This document shows positions 7,494 through 15,208 of a DNA stretch of 19,977 bases, one piece after another. This DNA is from Candidatus Parcubacteria bacterium. GTDB lineage: Bacteria; Patescibacteriota; Minisyncoccia; Phycocordibacterales; UBA1006. The position numbers were made by a program, and so were the translations under genes. Under the pieces are notes generated by a model. That model ran no database searches, was not told where the DNA came from, and worked only from the letters and a program-made list of their open reading frames with translations. Every line of letters starts with the position of its first letter. Position 1 is the first letter of the stretch. The DNA lies in assembly GCA_027028225.1 (NCBI GenBank), contig JALVJP010000102.1, positions 1 through 19,977 on the forward strand. The letters run 5' to 3'.

Positions 7494-7499
7494 ATTATA
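7494..7499 (-). promoter_or_regulatory. -10 box of the transglycosylase-like gene
   Basis: TATAAT with an upstream TGG (extended -10 form) lies 7 bases before ATG 7486. It overlaps the last codon (stop, 7495-7497) of the antiporter gene on the same strand. Confidence 0.65.
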
Positions 7500-8904
7500 C
7501 CATTTCTTTTCTCTTATGCAAAGGGTTGTGATGGCAAGGGTGAGTAGAATTTGTCTTGTAGTGTTTATCACATTTCTCGTAGTGAGGTTTAAACCATCTC
7601 ATCACAAGTGTTGCGACGATGTTGAGAATAAGCACGGTAACAATCGTTACAATAATAAAGATACTATTTACTTTGATGAGACCGGTGGTAATTGAGAGTC
7701 CAAGCACCACGAAAGCAATTACATCACGAGGGAGCATCGAAAATCCAAGAAGTCGTGCGTCATGACGAGGAAGGCGTGATGTTTTAAGTCCTGCGTAGTA
7801 TGCACTTACATATTGTGCAATTCCAATAAAGAATGCCGCGGTAATAGAAGATGCGATAACTTCCGGAACACGAGAAAGTTCTACAATCATCTGACTTCCA
7901 AGGTAGATAAAAAATATCGGTCCTACCCACTCTTGGAGAAAGTAGAAGAAAACAGAGAGATTTTTATGACTAATTGATATTGTTCCATGCACGATTTCGC
8001 TCTTCTCTGTTGAGTGATACATCTCTACATGGAGAATGAGCCCTGCGAGGTATGCCGCAATTGCAGGGTGAAGACCAAGTTCATGCGCAAACCACGAGAG
8101 TCCAAGCACGATGAGGAGAGTGAGCGGAATACCAATTCGCACATTTGAGAATGCGCGTGTAATCGTATAGAGACCGGGAGCTTCTCTTAGTTGATAGAGC
8201 CAGTAGGTTATGCGCGCGAGAATTCCATCGCGTTGCATAATCTGTGGAATATTCATTCTCATATGCATTCGTGCATCGGGGAGAATAATAAGACCTAGTG
8301 CTGCGAAGAGTGCAAACGCTCCAAAAATAAATCCCATTTGCTCTGTTACTTCGAGAGCAATTTTTCCAAAAGACGCAGTTTCTAATTCTCCGAGGTGGAG
8401 AAGAGCGAATGCGGGGAGAACTCCGACTGCCATAAAAATACTGATGAAGTTATCAGCAATAGATGATGAGAGCACTGTTTTTGCAGCGCGTGTTCGTTCA
8501 AGTCCGAGATTTGTAAGAACTGCAATCGTGTATGGGACTGCTGTTGAGGTGAAGATAAAACCCGCAACGATTGCTTCGTGAAACTGGAAACGCAAAAGGA
8601 GAAAAGAGAGGAATGCACCGAGAAAAGGCCCAAGTGCCCCAATGAGTGCAACCCACTTATTTTTCCAAATTTCAAAGATGAATTTGAGGAGATCTTCTTT
8701 CCAGCCTGCATAGAACATAATAAATACGACTCCGAGTGTTGCCCAGCTTTCTAGTTGCGTTGAATCAATATGGAAAATGTATTGTGTTCCTATGAGTCCA
8801 AGAAGGATGTACCAGAGAATATCTACGGTTTTGGTAAAATCTGCGATGATTTTTGCTACGAATATAATCGCGGTGAGTTTTGTGAGAAGTTGTATGAATT
8901 CCAT
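7495..8904 (-). CDS. CPA2-family cation/proton antiporter (KefB/NhaP-like)
   Basis: A 469-residue protein with about 12 membrane segments and typical CPA2 blocks: FIMFYAGWKEDL near 61-72, STAVPYTIAVL at 120-130, SSSIADNFISI near 147-156, GLHPAIAAYLAGLIL at 277-291 and MLPRDVIAFVVLG at 390-402. It should exchange Na+ or K+ for protons across the membrane. At the ion site the sequence reads A-D151, as in the Q-D of KefC-type proteins, not the D-D of electrogenic NapA/NhaA types, which suggests electroneutral exchange (inference). There is no RCK/TrkA-N domain. The cytosolic tail (440-469) holds six His and two Cys in 30 residues. The frame opens at 8925, upstream of the TATAAT; ATG 8904, 7 bases after the box, is chosen. 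Confidence 0.9.
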   Translation of the reverse strand: MEFIQLLTKLTAIIFVAKIIADFTKTVDILWYILLGLIGTQYIFHIDSTQLESWATLGVVFIMFYAGWKEDLLKFIFEIWKNKWVALIGALGPFLGAFLSFLLLRFQFHEAIVAGFIFTSTAVPYTIAVLTNLGLERTRAAKTVLSSSIADNFISIFMAVGVLPAFALLHLGELETASFGKIALEVTEQMGFIFGAFALFAALGLIILPDARMHMRMNIPQIMQRDGILARITYWLYQLREAPGLYTITRAFSNVRIGIPLTLLIVLGLSWFAHELGLHPAIAAYLAGLILHVEMYHSTEKSEIVHGTISISHKNLSVFFYFLQEWVGPIFFIYLGSQMIVELSRVPEVIASSITAAFFIGIAQYVSAYYAGLKTSRLPRHDARLLGFSMLPRDVIAFVVLGLSITTGLIKVNSIFIIVTIVTVLILNIVATLVMRWFKPHYEKCDKHYKTNSTHPCHHNPLHKRKEMV

Positions 8905-8911
8905 AGCGGTT

Positions 8912-8917
8912 ATTATA
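8912..8917 (-). promoter_or_regulatory. -10 box of the antiporter gene
   Basis: TATAAT with an upstream TGA (extended -10) lies 7 bases before ATG 8904. The in-frame ATG at 8925 is upstream of the box and so would not be transcribed from it. Confidence 0.7.
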
Positions 8918-8988
8918 TCATACATAAGGAATTCTTTCGGTTTGCGGTAGATTCTTTTATCGTTTTTTGTCTTTTACTCATATGTTTG

Positions 8989-8994
8989 TATACT
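8989..8994 (+). promoter_or_regulatory. -10 box of the AI-2E/PerM-family gene
   Basis: TATACT lies 6 bases before ATG 9001. The open frame runs far upstream to 8770, but that part overlaps the divergent antiporter gene and is not conserved-looking. Confidence 0.6.
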
Positions 8995-9000
8995 AAAGGT

Positions 9001-10011
9001 ATGGAAAAACAGACATGTATGTTTACTCTAAATAAGATAATGTTTATCTTTGTTATCGCGTGGGTATTTTATGGACTTTTCTCGATACGGGATTTCCTCA
9101 TCCTTCTTATTCTATCGCTTGTGATTGCTGTTCTCATGGATAAGCCAATTACTCTTCTTTCACAAAAACATATACACCGTCCATTTGTTGCATTCTTCCT
9201 CTACCTCTTTATCCTCGTAGTCTTTTTTGGTTCTTTTGCTATTTTTCTCCCTGTGGTTATCCAAGAGGTAGGAAAGTTGAGTGGAAGTTATCCAGAGATA
9301 TTTCACTCATTTAATTTCCTTAACCACTTTTCTTCATTTAAAGATGCAAAGGAGTTCCTCGTTACATTTGATAAAAATTCTCTCCGTTCTTTTTTCGATC
9401 TATTTATCGGGATGTTTGGAGGACTCGCAAACTTCATCATTACAATTGTTATTGCGTTTTACTTTAATATGAAACCGCACGCAATAGAGAAGATAATTGA
9501 ATTGGTAACTCCCGGAAAGTATGAATCGTTTACTCTCACGCATTGGAGATCTTTTCGCCGTAAGGTTGAGTCGTGGTTTCATGGTCAACTTATTCTCGCA
9601 TTTCTCGTATTTTTTCTCACACTCATTGGATTGAGTATCCTCGGAATTCCTTATACTTTTCTCCTCTCTGTTCTCGCGGGGATTTTCGGACTCATTCCCT
9701 ACGGAATTCTCTTCGCGATTCTTCCTGCACTCATTCTCTCGTTTAATATGGGTGGATTAAGAATATCGATTTTCGTTATTCTTCTCTACGGTGTTATTCA
9801 GCAAATTACTGATTACTTCATTCAACCTCTCATCTCTAAAAAAATGACAGGAGTTCCGCCGGTTGCAGTAATTATTTCCGCAATTGCATCTACAAAACTC
9901 TTTGGTATTGTTGGACTCATTCTCGCTGTTCCGATAGCACTTTTCGTGATGGAGTTATTTTCTGCATGGGAAGAGCGTGACAAATCGTTAAAGAAACATA
10001 TCTCAAAATAG
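9001..10011 (+). CDS. AI-2E/PerM family membrane protein
   Basis: A 336-residue protein with about eight hydrophobic segments, the usual length for this family (PF01594). Family marks are the long polar loop after the second pair of segments (about 90-130), AGIFGLIPYGILFAILPAL (226-244), QITDYFIQPLISKKMTGVPP (268-287) and FGIVGLILAVPIALFVMELF (301-320). Members are proposed exporters or permeases for small solutes, AI-2 or cations; substrate cannot be read from sequence, and quorum sensing in this organism should not be assumed. The start at 9001 is set by the TATACT 6 bases upstream and by family length. It is 4 bases from metG and probably co-transcribed with it. Confidence 0.9.
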   Translation: MEKQTCMFTLNKIMFIFVIAWVFYGLFSIRDFLILLILSLVIAVLMDKPITLLSQKHIHRPFVAFFLYLFILVVFFGSFAIFLPVVIQEVGKLSGSYPEIFHSFNFLNHFSSFKDAKEFLVTFDKNSLRSFFDLFIGMFGGLANFIITIVIAFYFNMKPHAIEKIIELVTPGKYESFTLTHWRSFRRKVESWFHGQLILAFLVFFLTLIGLSILGIPYTFLLSVLAGIFGLIPYGILFAILPALILSFNMGGLRISIFVILLYGVIQQITDYFIQPLISKKMTGVPPVAVIISAIASTKLFGIVGLILAVPIALFVMELFSAWEERDKSLKKHISK

Positions 10012-10015
10012 AAAC

Positions 10016-11473
10016 ATGGATGAAAAAAAGAAAAAAATACAATACATCACAACAACACTTCCTTATGTGAATGCGCGTCCACATATCGGTTTTGCAATGG
10101 AGATTATTCGCGCAGATGTTTTTGCACGTTATCGAAAACTTCAAGAGTATGATGTCTTTTTTAACACAGGAACTGATGAACATGGAATGAAAATTTGGGA
10201 GAAGGCGAGAGAGCTTGGGAAAGCCCCACAGGAATATGTAGATGAATTGTCATCCGCTTTCAAAGAGCTTGTTCCCCAACTCGGAATCTCCCCGGATGTG
10301 CATTTCGTTCGTACTACAGACCCACAACATATTCGTGCAGCTCAAGCATTTTGGGAACGGGTTCGTGAGAATGGTTACATTTACAAAAAGAATTACCAAG
10401 CGAAATATTGTGTTGGGTGTGAAGCGGTAAAAACAGATTCAGAGCTCGATCATGGTCGCTGTCCTGAGCATCCGAATAGGGAGATAGAGCTTATCGATGA
10501 GGAAAATTACTTCTTTAAGTTTTCTGCATTTCAGGATAGACTCCTTACTTTCTATAAGGAACATGAGGATTTTGTCGTTCCGAGGTTTCGCTTTAATGAA
10601 ATTATTGCGTTTGTGGAGAGAGGCCTTCAAGATTTTCCTATCTCCCGCTTAAAGGAAAAAATGCCGTGGGGGATTCCTGTTCCTGGTGACGAGGAGCATG
10701 TAATGTATGTATGGTTTGATGCGCTCGTGAACTACATTTCCACACTCGGTTGGCCGGACAATGAAGGGCAGTTCCAACGGTATTGGGTTGAGGGAAATCC
10801 TGTGCAGTATGCAGGGAAGGATAACCTTCGCTTTCAATCTGCGATATGGCAGGCGATGCTCATGGCAGCGGAAATTCCTCAATCTCGCCATATGGTAATT
10901 GATGGATTTATTACCTCCGGCGGGCAGAAGATGTCAAAATCGCTCGGAAATGTGATTGATCCATTTGAGCTTGTAAAAGAGTATGGGACAGACGCGCTTC
11001 GCTACTACCTCCTCCGTCACGTGAACAACTTTGAGGATTCTGATGTGACAGTGGAAAAATTTAGAGAAGCGTATAACGCGAACCTCGCGAAAGGGCTTGG
11101 GAACCTTGTGCAGAGGATTATGAAGATGGTGACGAGTTATGAGGTGAATATTAGTGGTGTGCATGAAGAACATTCAGAGGAAATTCTCTCCTTCCATCAT
11201 CGTCATATTGAAGCATTTGATTATGTGACCGCGATGAATGAGATTTGGAGACTCGTCGGAGATCTCGATGCGTTCATTGCAAAAGAGAAACCATTTAAGA
11301 AAATAAAAGAGAACAGGGAAGGGGCGGAGAAAGATCTTCGCTACCTTGCAAAAGAACTCTATCGTATTGGCTATACGCTCCAAGCGTTTATGCCAAAAAC
11401 GGCAGAGAAGATTATGCGTTATGTTACGGAAGCGAAGCTTCCTGAAGAATCTCTTTTTCAGAGGAAGGATTAG
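10016..11473 (+). CDS. metG: Methionyl-tRNA synthetase
   Basis: A 485-residue class I synthetase that charges elongator and initiator tRNA-Met. It shows TLPYVNARPHIGF (HIGH-like site, 23-26), FNTGTDEHGMKI, a zinc knob with C132, C135, C149 and H152, VMYVWFDALVNY, and GGQKMSKSLGN (KMSKS, 305-309), then the helical anticodon-binding domain. The C-terminal tRNA-binding (Trbp111) domain of longer MetRS is absent. Two departures are visible: HIGF in place of HIGH, and KDNLRFQSAIWQA where KDxxRFHxxxWPA is usual. The gene starts 4 bases after the PerM-family stop, with no Shine-Dalgarno or promoter box, so it depends on the upstream transcript. Confidence 0.95.
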   Translation: MDEKKKKIQYITTTLPYVNARPHIGFAMEIIRADVFARYRKLQEYDVFFNTGTDEHGMKIWEKARELGKAPQEYVDELSSAFKELVPQLGISPDVHFVRTTDPQHIRAAQAFWERVRENGYIYKKNYQAKYCVGCEAVKTDSELDHGRCPEHPNREIELIDEENYFFKFSAFQDRLLTFYKEHEDFVVPRFRFNEIIAFVERGLQDFPISRLKEKMPWGIPVPGDEEHVMYVWFDALVNYISTLGWPDNEGQFQRYWVEGNPVQYAGKDNLRFQSAIWQAMLMAAEIPQSRHMVIDGFITSGGQKMSKSLGNVIDPFELVKEYGTDALRYYLLRHVNNFEDSDVTVEKFREAYNANLAKGLGNLVQRIMKMVTSYEVNISGVHEEHSEEILSFHHRHIEAFDYVTAMNEIWRLVGDLDAFIAKEKPFKKIKENREGAEKDLRYLAKELYRIGYTLQAFMPKTAEKIMRYVTEAKLPEESLFQRKD

Positions 11474-11490
11474 GGTTTGTGTAGAGGGAA

Positions 11491-11519
11491 AAAGGGCGGC
11501 GCCGTAGGCGCCGCCCTTT
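11491..11519. terminator. Bidirectional GC-rich terminator
   Basis: AAAGGGCGGCGCC (11491-11503) pairs exactly with 11507-11519 around GTA. On the minus strand the stem runs into TTTTT, making it a good terminator for the 11525 gene; on the plus strand it ends in TTT after metG. Confidence 0.8.
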
Positions 11520-11524
11520 CCTCG

Positions 11525-13705
11525 TTAACCCACTTCTGTATCACTATTCACCCAAAATTCTGGAGGGTAGTAGGTATCACCTTTTTTATTCAATTCATCT
11601 ACTTTTAGTATTTTCGCAACGAGTTCTTCAGCAACTTTTCCTTGTTCAATAGGAACACCTTTTTCCATGGCATCTTGGTATGCAACAGTGTTCATAATCA
11701 TAATGAGAGCATCTTTTTCAAACATTCTAAAGAATTCTGATGCGTTGTGATCAAGTTTTCCTTCTTTATACAATTTTTCTATCATCTTGTAGTGTTTTTC
11801 TGTAAATTCTTCCTCATATCTCTTAATTCCAAGTTCTTCGAGCATCATGTCGAATACCGCTTTACGAGCAAGAATTTCGGTTGGGTTACTGAAATATTCT
11901 CGTCCGTGTCTTTTAATATATTCTTCTTCATATTTTCTTTCCCATTCTGTTTGTCTTTCTTTAAAAGAATAATTTTCTTTTAAAATTTTTACCCCTCCAT
12001 CTGGAATCATTCGACCATTCCTATCCGCTCTATGACTCTCTTCATGAATAATAGTCTCTTTTGGTCTGTTAAAACCAGAAACAATATATCCATCCCAGGA
12101 AGAATGACCTGTTGATGTATCGCTTGTTAAATTGTGGTGATTTGAGAGATAGTAATTCCCATCTTTTATGTTATCAATCATTTTTTGTTGTAATTCTTTT
12201 GCGTCTTTGTCGAAGATTGGAGTAAGAAGATCTTTTTCTTTTATTATCTCTTCTATCTCTTTCCAGCCTCTGTCTTGGTAGAGCATTTCAGTAACCTCTT
12301 TTCCGTATTTTTCTTCTAATCTTTTTTTAAGATCTTGCTGTATTTTTTGAGGAATTTTAGGAAACTGGTCAGAATGGATTACTATATATTCATCATGAAG
12401 TGCTTTCAGAAGGTTTTCTCTATTTTCTTCATTATTGATTTCCTTAGCAAGACGTTCAGCGTATTTTGGCCTACTCATCATTTCTATTCTCTTCTTTATC
12501 GCTTCATCGTATTGTTTCATAGTTTCTTGTATTTCAGAAAAAGCTTCTTTTATAACTGGTTCCATTTTACGATCGAGTAATTGTTTAAGAAGTTTCTTTT
12601 CCTTTAATAATTTCTCGACATCTCCCCAATCTTTATTGTTGGCGAGAATTTCAGCAATTTCTTTCCCATTATTCTCCTCTACCATCTTTTTAAGATCTTG
12701 TTTCTCTTTGTTTGTCAGCTCCTCTGAGTGCAAAAGTTCATGATCACTTCGAATGAATGGGGTTACGTATTCTTCAAACTCTTCGTAACTCATAGAGAGA
12801 GATGGGTCATGCATTTTTTTGTTACGTTCGTATTTCCCTACAATGCTTTTCCTAAATGTTTCATCTTCTTCTATTATTTTTTTAAATGAATCGTAATCCT
12901 TAAAGAGCTCTTTATTATAGTATTTAAAATGAATTGTCTCTTTGTTTGAACGTTCTACTAATTTATCATACACTGCGCGCACTATTGCTATTATTGCTTC
13001 GTGGTATTTTAGAGGGTTTTCCATCATCTGAACAGTGCCTAGGTTTTTGATTTCTTCTGGAAGATCAAGCGCCCCTTTCGATGTGATGATATCGTTGAGC
13101 GCCTCTTCATTTTCTCCTATTCTTGAGAAAAAATCATCAAAATCCTCTTCACTCCCGTCAAGCCAGAGTGTATATGTATCTATTCCGTACCGTTGTTTTA
13201 TCTCTTCTTTTGTTGGGTTAGTAATAGGTCCATCTATGATGAGTTTTTTCTCTTTCGTTTTTTCATGTGGGCGTAGCTTTATCGTATTCTCGTTGATGTT
13301 ATATTTCTTCCCCACTTTTTCTGTACTAGATTTTAAAATACTATACCCAGATATCATAATAGTTCCCCATATAATATATGGTTGAAGTGATTTTCGTATT
13401 TTTTCCATAATACTCTCTTTCTCTCCCCTTTCTTCGCGTCCTCCTTTTTTCGCCTTCTCTTCTACTTCTTCATCGTTCTTCATAAGGCCAAAAAGCATTT
13501 TCATATCTTTTCCGAGTTCTTTAATGATAGTTTTCATTTTTTCTACACCTGGATGTTCTTTCAACTTTTTCCCAATCTCAATAAGGCTGTTTCCAATTTT
13601 TTCGAGAGTCCCTTCTCCTTCCTTCTCTTCTATATCGCTATTTTTTCTCTCCTGCTCTTCTGTTCTTTTTTGAGTAGAAAAATTTCCTTCTAAATTCATT
13701 TTCAT
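11525..13705 (-). CDS. Membrane-anchored putative zinc metalloprotease, paralogue A
   Basis: A 726-residue protein I cannot assign to a named family. Residues 1-105 are charged and helical, with one membrane segment near 109-124 (YIIWGTIMISGYSIL). The middle is helical and Lys/Glu-rich and contains an internal duplication: QDLKK-containing blocks at 336-379 and 457-500. The C-terminal domain has SDTSTG at 528-533, WDGYIVSG, HEESH at 554-558 and TEILARK with Glu610. HExxH plus a Glu 52 residues later is the ligand layout of gluzincin-type zinc proteases. It ends in a YYPPEFWVNSDT tail shared with the next gene upstream. TATAAT lies 9 bases before the ATG. Its product shares the YYxxxxFxxYxSFKxIxxEDxTF block and the whole catalytic region with paralogue B. 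Substrate and role are unknown. Confidence 0.75.
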   Translation of the reverse strand: MKMNLEGNFSTQKRTEEQERKNSDIEEKEGEGTLEKIGNSLIEIGKKLKEHPGVEKMKTIIKELGKDMKMLFGLMKNDEEVEEKAKKGGREERGEKESIMEKIRKSLQPYIIWGTIMISGYSILKSSTEKVGKKYNINENTIKLRPHEKTKEKKLIIDGPITNPTKEEIKQRYGIDTYTLWLDGSEEDFDDFFSRIGENEEALNDIITSKGALDLPEEIKNLGTVQMMENPLKYHEAIIAIVRAVYDKLVERSNKETIHFKYYNKELFKDYDSFKKIIEEDETFRKSIVGKYERNKKMHDPSLSMSYEEFEEYVTPFIRSDHELLHSEELTNKEKQDLKKMVEENNGKEIAEILANNKDWGDVEKLLKEKKLLKQLLDRKMEPVIKEAFSEIQETMKQYDEAIKKRIEMMSRPKYAERLAKEINNEENRENLLKALHDEYIVIHSDQFPKIPQKIQQDLKKRLEEKYGKEVTEMLYQDRGWKEIEEIIKEKDLLTPIFDKDAKELQQKMIDNIKDGNYYLSNHHNLTSDTSTGHSSWDGYIVSGFNRPKETIIHEESHRADRNGRMIPDGGVKILKENYSFKERQTEWERKYEEEYIKRHGREYFSNPTEILARKAVFDMMLEELGIKRYEEEFTEKHYKMIEKLYKEGKLDHNASEFFRMFEKDALIMIMNTVAYQDAMEKGVPIEQGKVAEELVAKILKVDELNKKGDTYYPPEFWVNSDTEVG

Positions 13706-13714
13706 ACAGAGATA

Positions 13715-13720
13715 ATTATA
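13715..13720 (-). promoter_or_regulatory. -10 box of paralogue A
   Basis: TATAAT with upstream TGA (extended -10) lies 9 bases before ATG 13705, predicting a leader of about 2 bases. The following bases TCTCTGT before the ATG are also found before the efp ATG. Confidence 0.6.
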
Positions 13721-13734
13721 TCATACGTAAATAT

Positions 13735-13767
13735 AAAAAACAAAACCACCCTCAGGTAGTTTTGTTT
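13735..13767 (-). terminator. Intrinsic terminator of paralogue B
   Basis: In the minus-strand RNA, AAACAAAACTACC pairs with GGTGGTTTTGTTT (one G-U) around TGAG and runs into six U from the A-run at 13735-13740. It overlaps the stop codon of paralogue B and separates the two paralogues into separate transcripts. Confidence 0.75.
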
Positions 13768-15088
13768 ATACAGTATCACTATTCACCCAAAACTCAGGAG
13801 GGTAGTAGTCTTCCTCTTGTTCATTTAAGATTGCAACCTCTAACTCCTTTTTGAGCTTCTCTTCATCGAGCTTCCCTGTTTTCAGATACTCTTGAAATGC
13901 AACAGTGTTCATAATCATAATGAGTGTATCCCTTTTAAACATCCTAAAAAATTGATCTGAATTTAAGTTAAGTTTTCCTTCTTTTTCGAGTTTCTCTACT
14001 TTCTTGTAGTGTTCTTCTGTGAATGATTCGTCATATTTTTTAATTCCTAGTTTTTCAAGTTCCGTATCAAAACATACCTTTCTCGCGAGTATTTCATCTG
14101 CACTTCTGTAATAACTCCTGTGACTCTTCTCTCGATACTCTTCTTCATTCCTCTTTTCTTTTGCAGTCATATTCTCTTTAAAGGTAGAGAGACTTGTTAA
14201 TTTTCTCTTTGTTCTGTTTGGAATATTTATCCCATTTTCTGTTGTATGGTGAAGTAACTCATGAAGCGCGGTAAAATACCCTACCTTATTTCCAAGAACG
14301 ATAAATCCGAGTTCGTCAGAAAAACCAGAAGAAGTATCTGTTGTGTTGTAAGGAAAGTTTGAGATATAGAATGATGCATCTTCTAAGTTCTTCAGTAGTT
14401 TCTTCTGAAGTTTTTCTGCTTTTTCTCTGTTTCCGTCGAGCTCAATTGTGAGGCGTTTAAGGTACGTATCTGATTTGAGGATTTCGATCCTCTCTTCTTT
14501 TGCTTTATGGAATAATTTAATATGCTCTTGAATTTGTTTAAACTTTCTCCTTGTGAACATTTCTATAATCTTTTTCTCTGCTTTCTCTGCGTCGTAATTT
14601 TCTTTCTGGAAAATATGGATTGCATCTATTGTATTTTGTTCACCATCCTTTTCTAATTTTTCGAGAAGGAGTTTTTCTACCTCCTTATCAGCAGCTATTC
14701 TCTCGAGAACGCTTTTAATGTCGTAACTGTGCGTTCCCATAAAGTATTCCATCACGATATTATCAAGAAATGTAGGATCTTCGTCTAGGATTCTCTTGAA
14801 TGATTCGTAGGTATTAAACGATAATTCACTATAGTATTGATATTTTCCCGCGATGATATCTTCTGTATTCTTATGGTATCCTCCGTCAAATTTCTTTTCT
14901 TTATCTCGTATCTCCTTTGTTTTAATTAGGTAAATGTATCTCATCGATTTCATCGTCGTTTCTATTCCTCCATAGAGAAAGAGGAGAAACATGGAGGATT
15001 TGAGAAATCGGTGAATTTTTTCTCTCATTTTTTCTATATAATTTTTCTTCCATTCTTTCTTTTCTAATGGAGAATGTTCTTTGTTCAT
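13766..15088 (-). CDS. Membrane-anchored putative zinc metalloprotease, paralogue B
   Basis: The 440-residue product is homologous to paralogue A but shorter. A charged start leads into one membrane segment (SSMFLLFLYGGIETTM, about 31-46), then a helical domain with YYSELSFNTYESFKRILDED, then the catalytic region: DTSSG, HELLH at 276-280, and DEILARK with Glu332, 52 residues after the second His, exactly as in A. It ends in the same YYPPEFWVNSDT tail. Only one counterpart of A's duplicated helical block is apparent. The frame opens at a TTG at 15124; ATG 15088 is preferred, with a TATGCT box at 15106-15101 placing the transcript start a few bases before it. It is divergent from tatD. Function is unknown; a membrane-tethered protease is an inference from the motifs. 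Confidence 0.75.
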   Translation of the reverse strand: MNKEHSPLEKKEWKKNYIEKMREKIHRFLKSSMFLLFLYGGIETTMKSMRYIYLIKTKEIRDKEKKFDGGYHKNTEDIIAGKYQYYSELSFNTYESFKRILDEDPTFLDNIVMEYFMGTHSYDIKSVLERIAADKEVEKLLLEKLEKDGEQNTIDAIHIFQKENYDAEKAEKKIIEMFTRRKFKQIQEHIKLFHKAKEERIEILKSDTYLKRLTIELDGNREKAEKLQKKLLKNLEDASFYISNFPYNTTDTSSGFSDELGFIVLGNKVGYFTALHELLHHTTENGINIPNRTKRKLTSLSTFKENMTAKEKRNEEEYREKSHRSYYRSADEILARKVCFDTELEKLGIKKYDESFTEEHYKKVEKLEKEGKLNLNSDQFFRMFKRDTLIMIMNTVAFQEYLKTGKLDEEKLKKELEVAILNEQEEDYYPPEFWVNSDTV

Positions 15089-15160
15089 GTGTAAAAGTAA
15101 AGCATATTTTTTAGATAAACACAATATCTCGTTTTCAACTATATTTCGTCATCGTATCAG

Positions 15161-15166
15161 TATACT
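15161..15166 (+). promoter_or_regulatory. Possible -10 box of tatD-pyrD
   Basis: TATACT would start transcription near 15173, giving a leader of about 36 bases. That leader contains GGTGA at 15200-15204, 4 bases before the tatD ATG, which fits the 3' part of the Shine-Dalgarno consensus. Confidence 0.4.
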
Positions 15167-15208
15167 TTTTATTTACTTTCCTCAGTAAGGATATAGGATG
15201 GTGAGTAT

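Noticed and set aside
8770..9000. N-terminal extension of the PerM-family protein in the open frame
   Set aside because: It overlaps the divergent antiporter gene and includes the TATACT box; without it the protein has the normal family length.
9001..10011. Quorum-sensing AI-2 exporter
   Set aside because: The family name alone does not show AI-2 transport, and no luxS or related gene is in the window.
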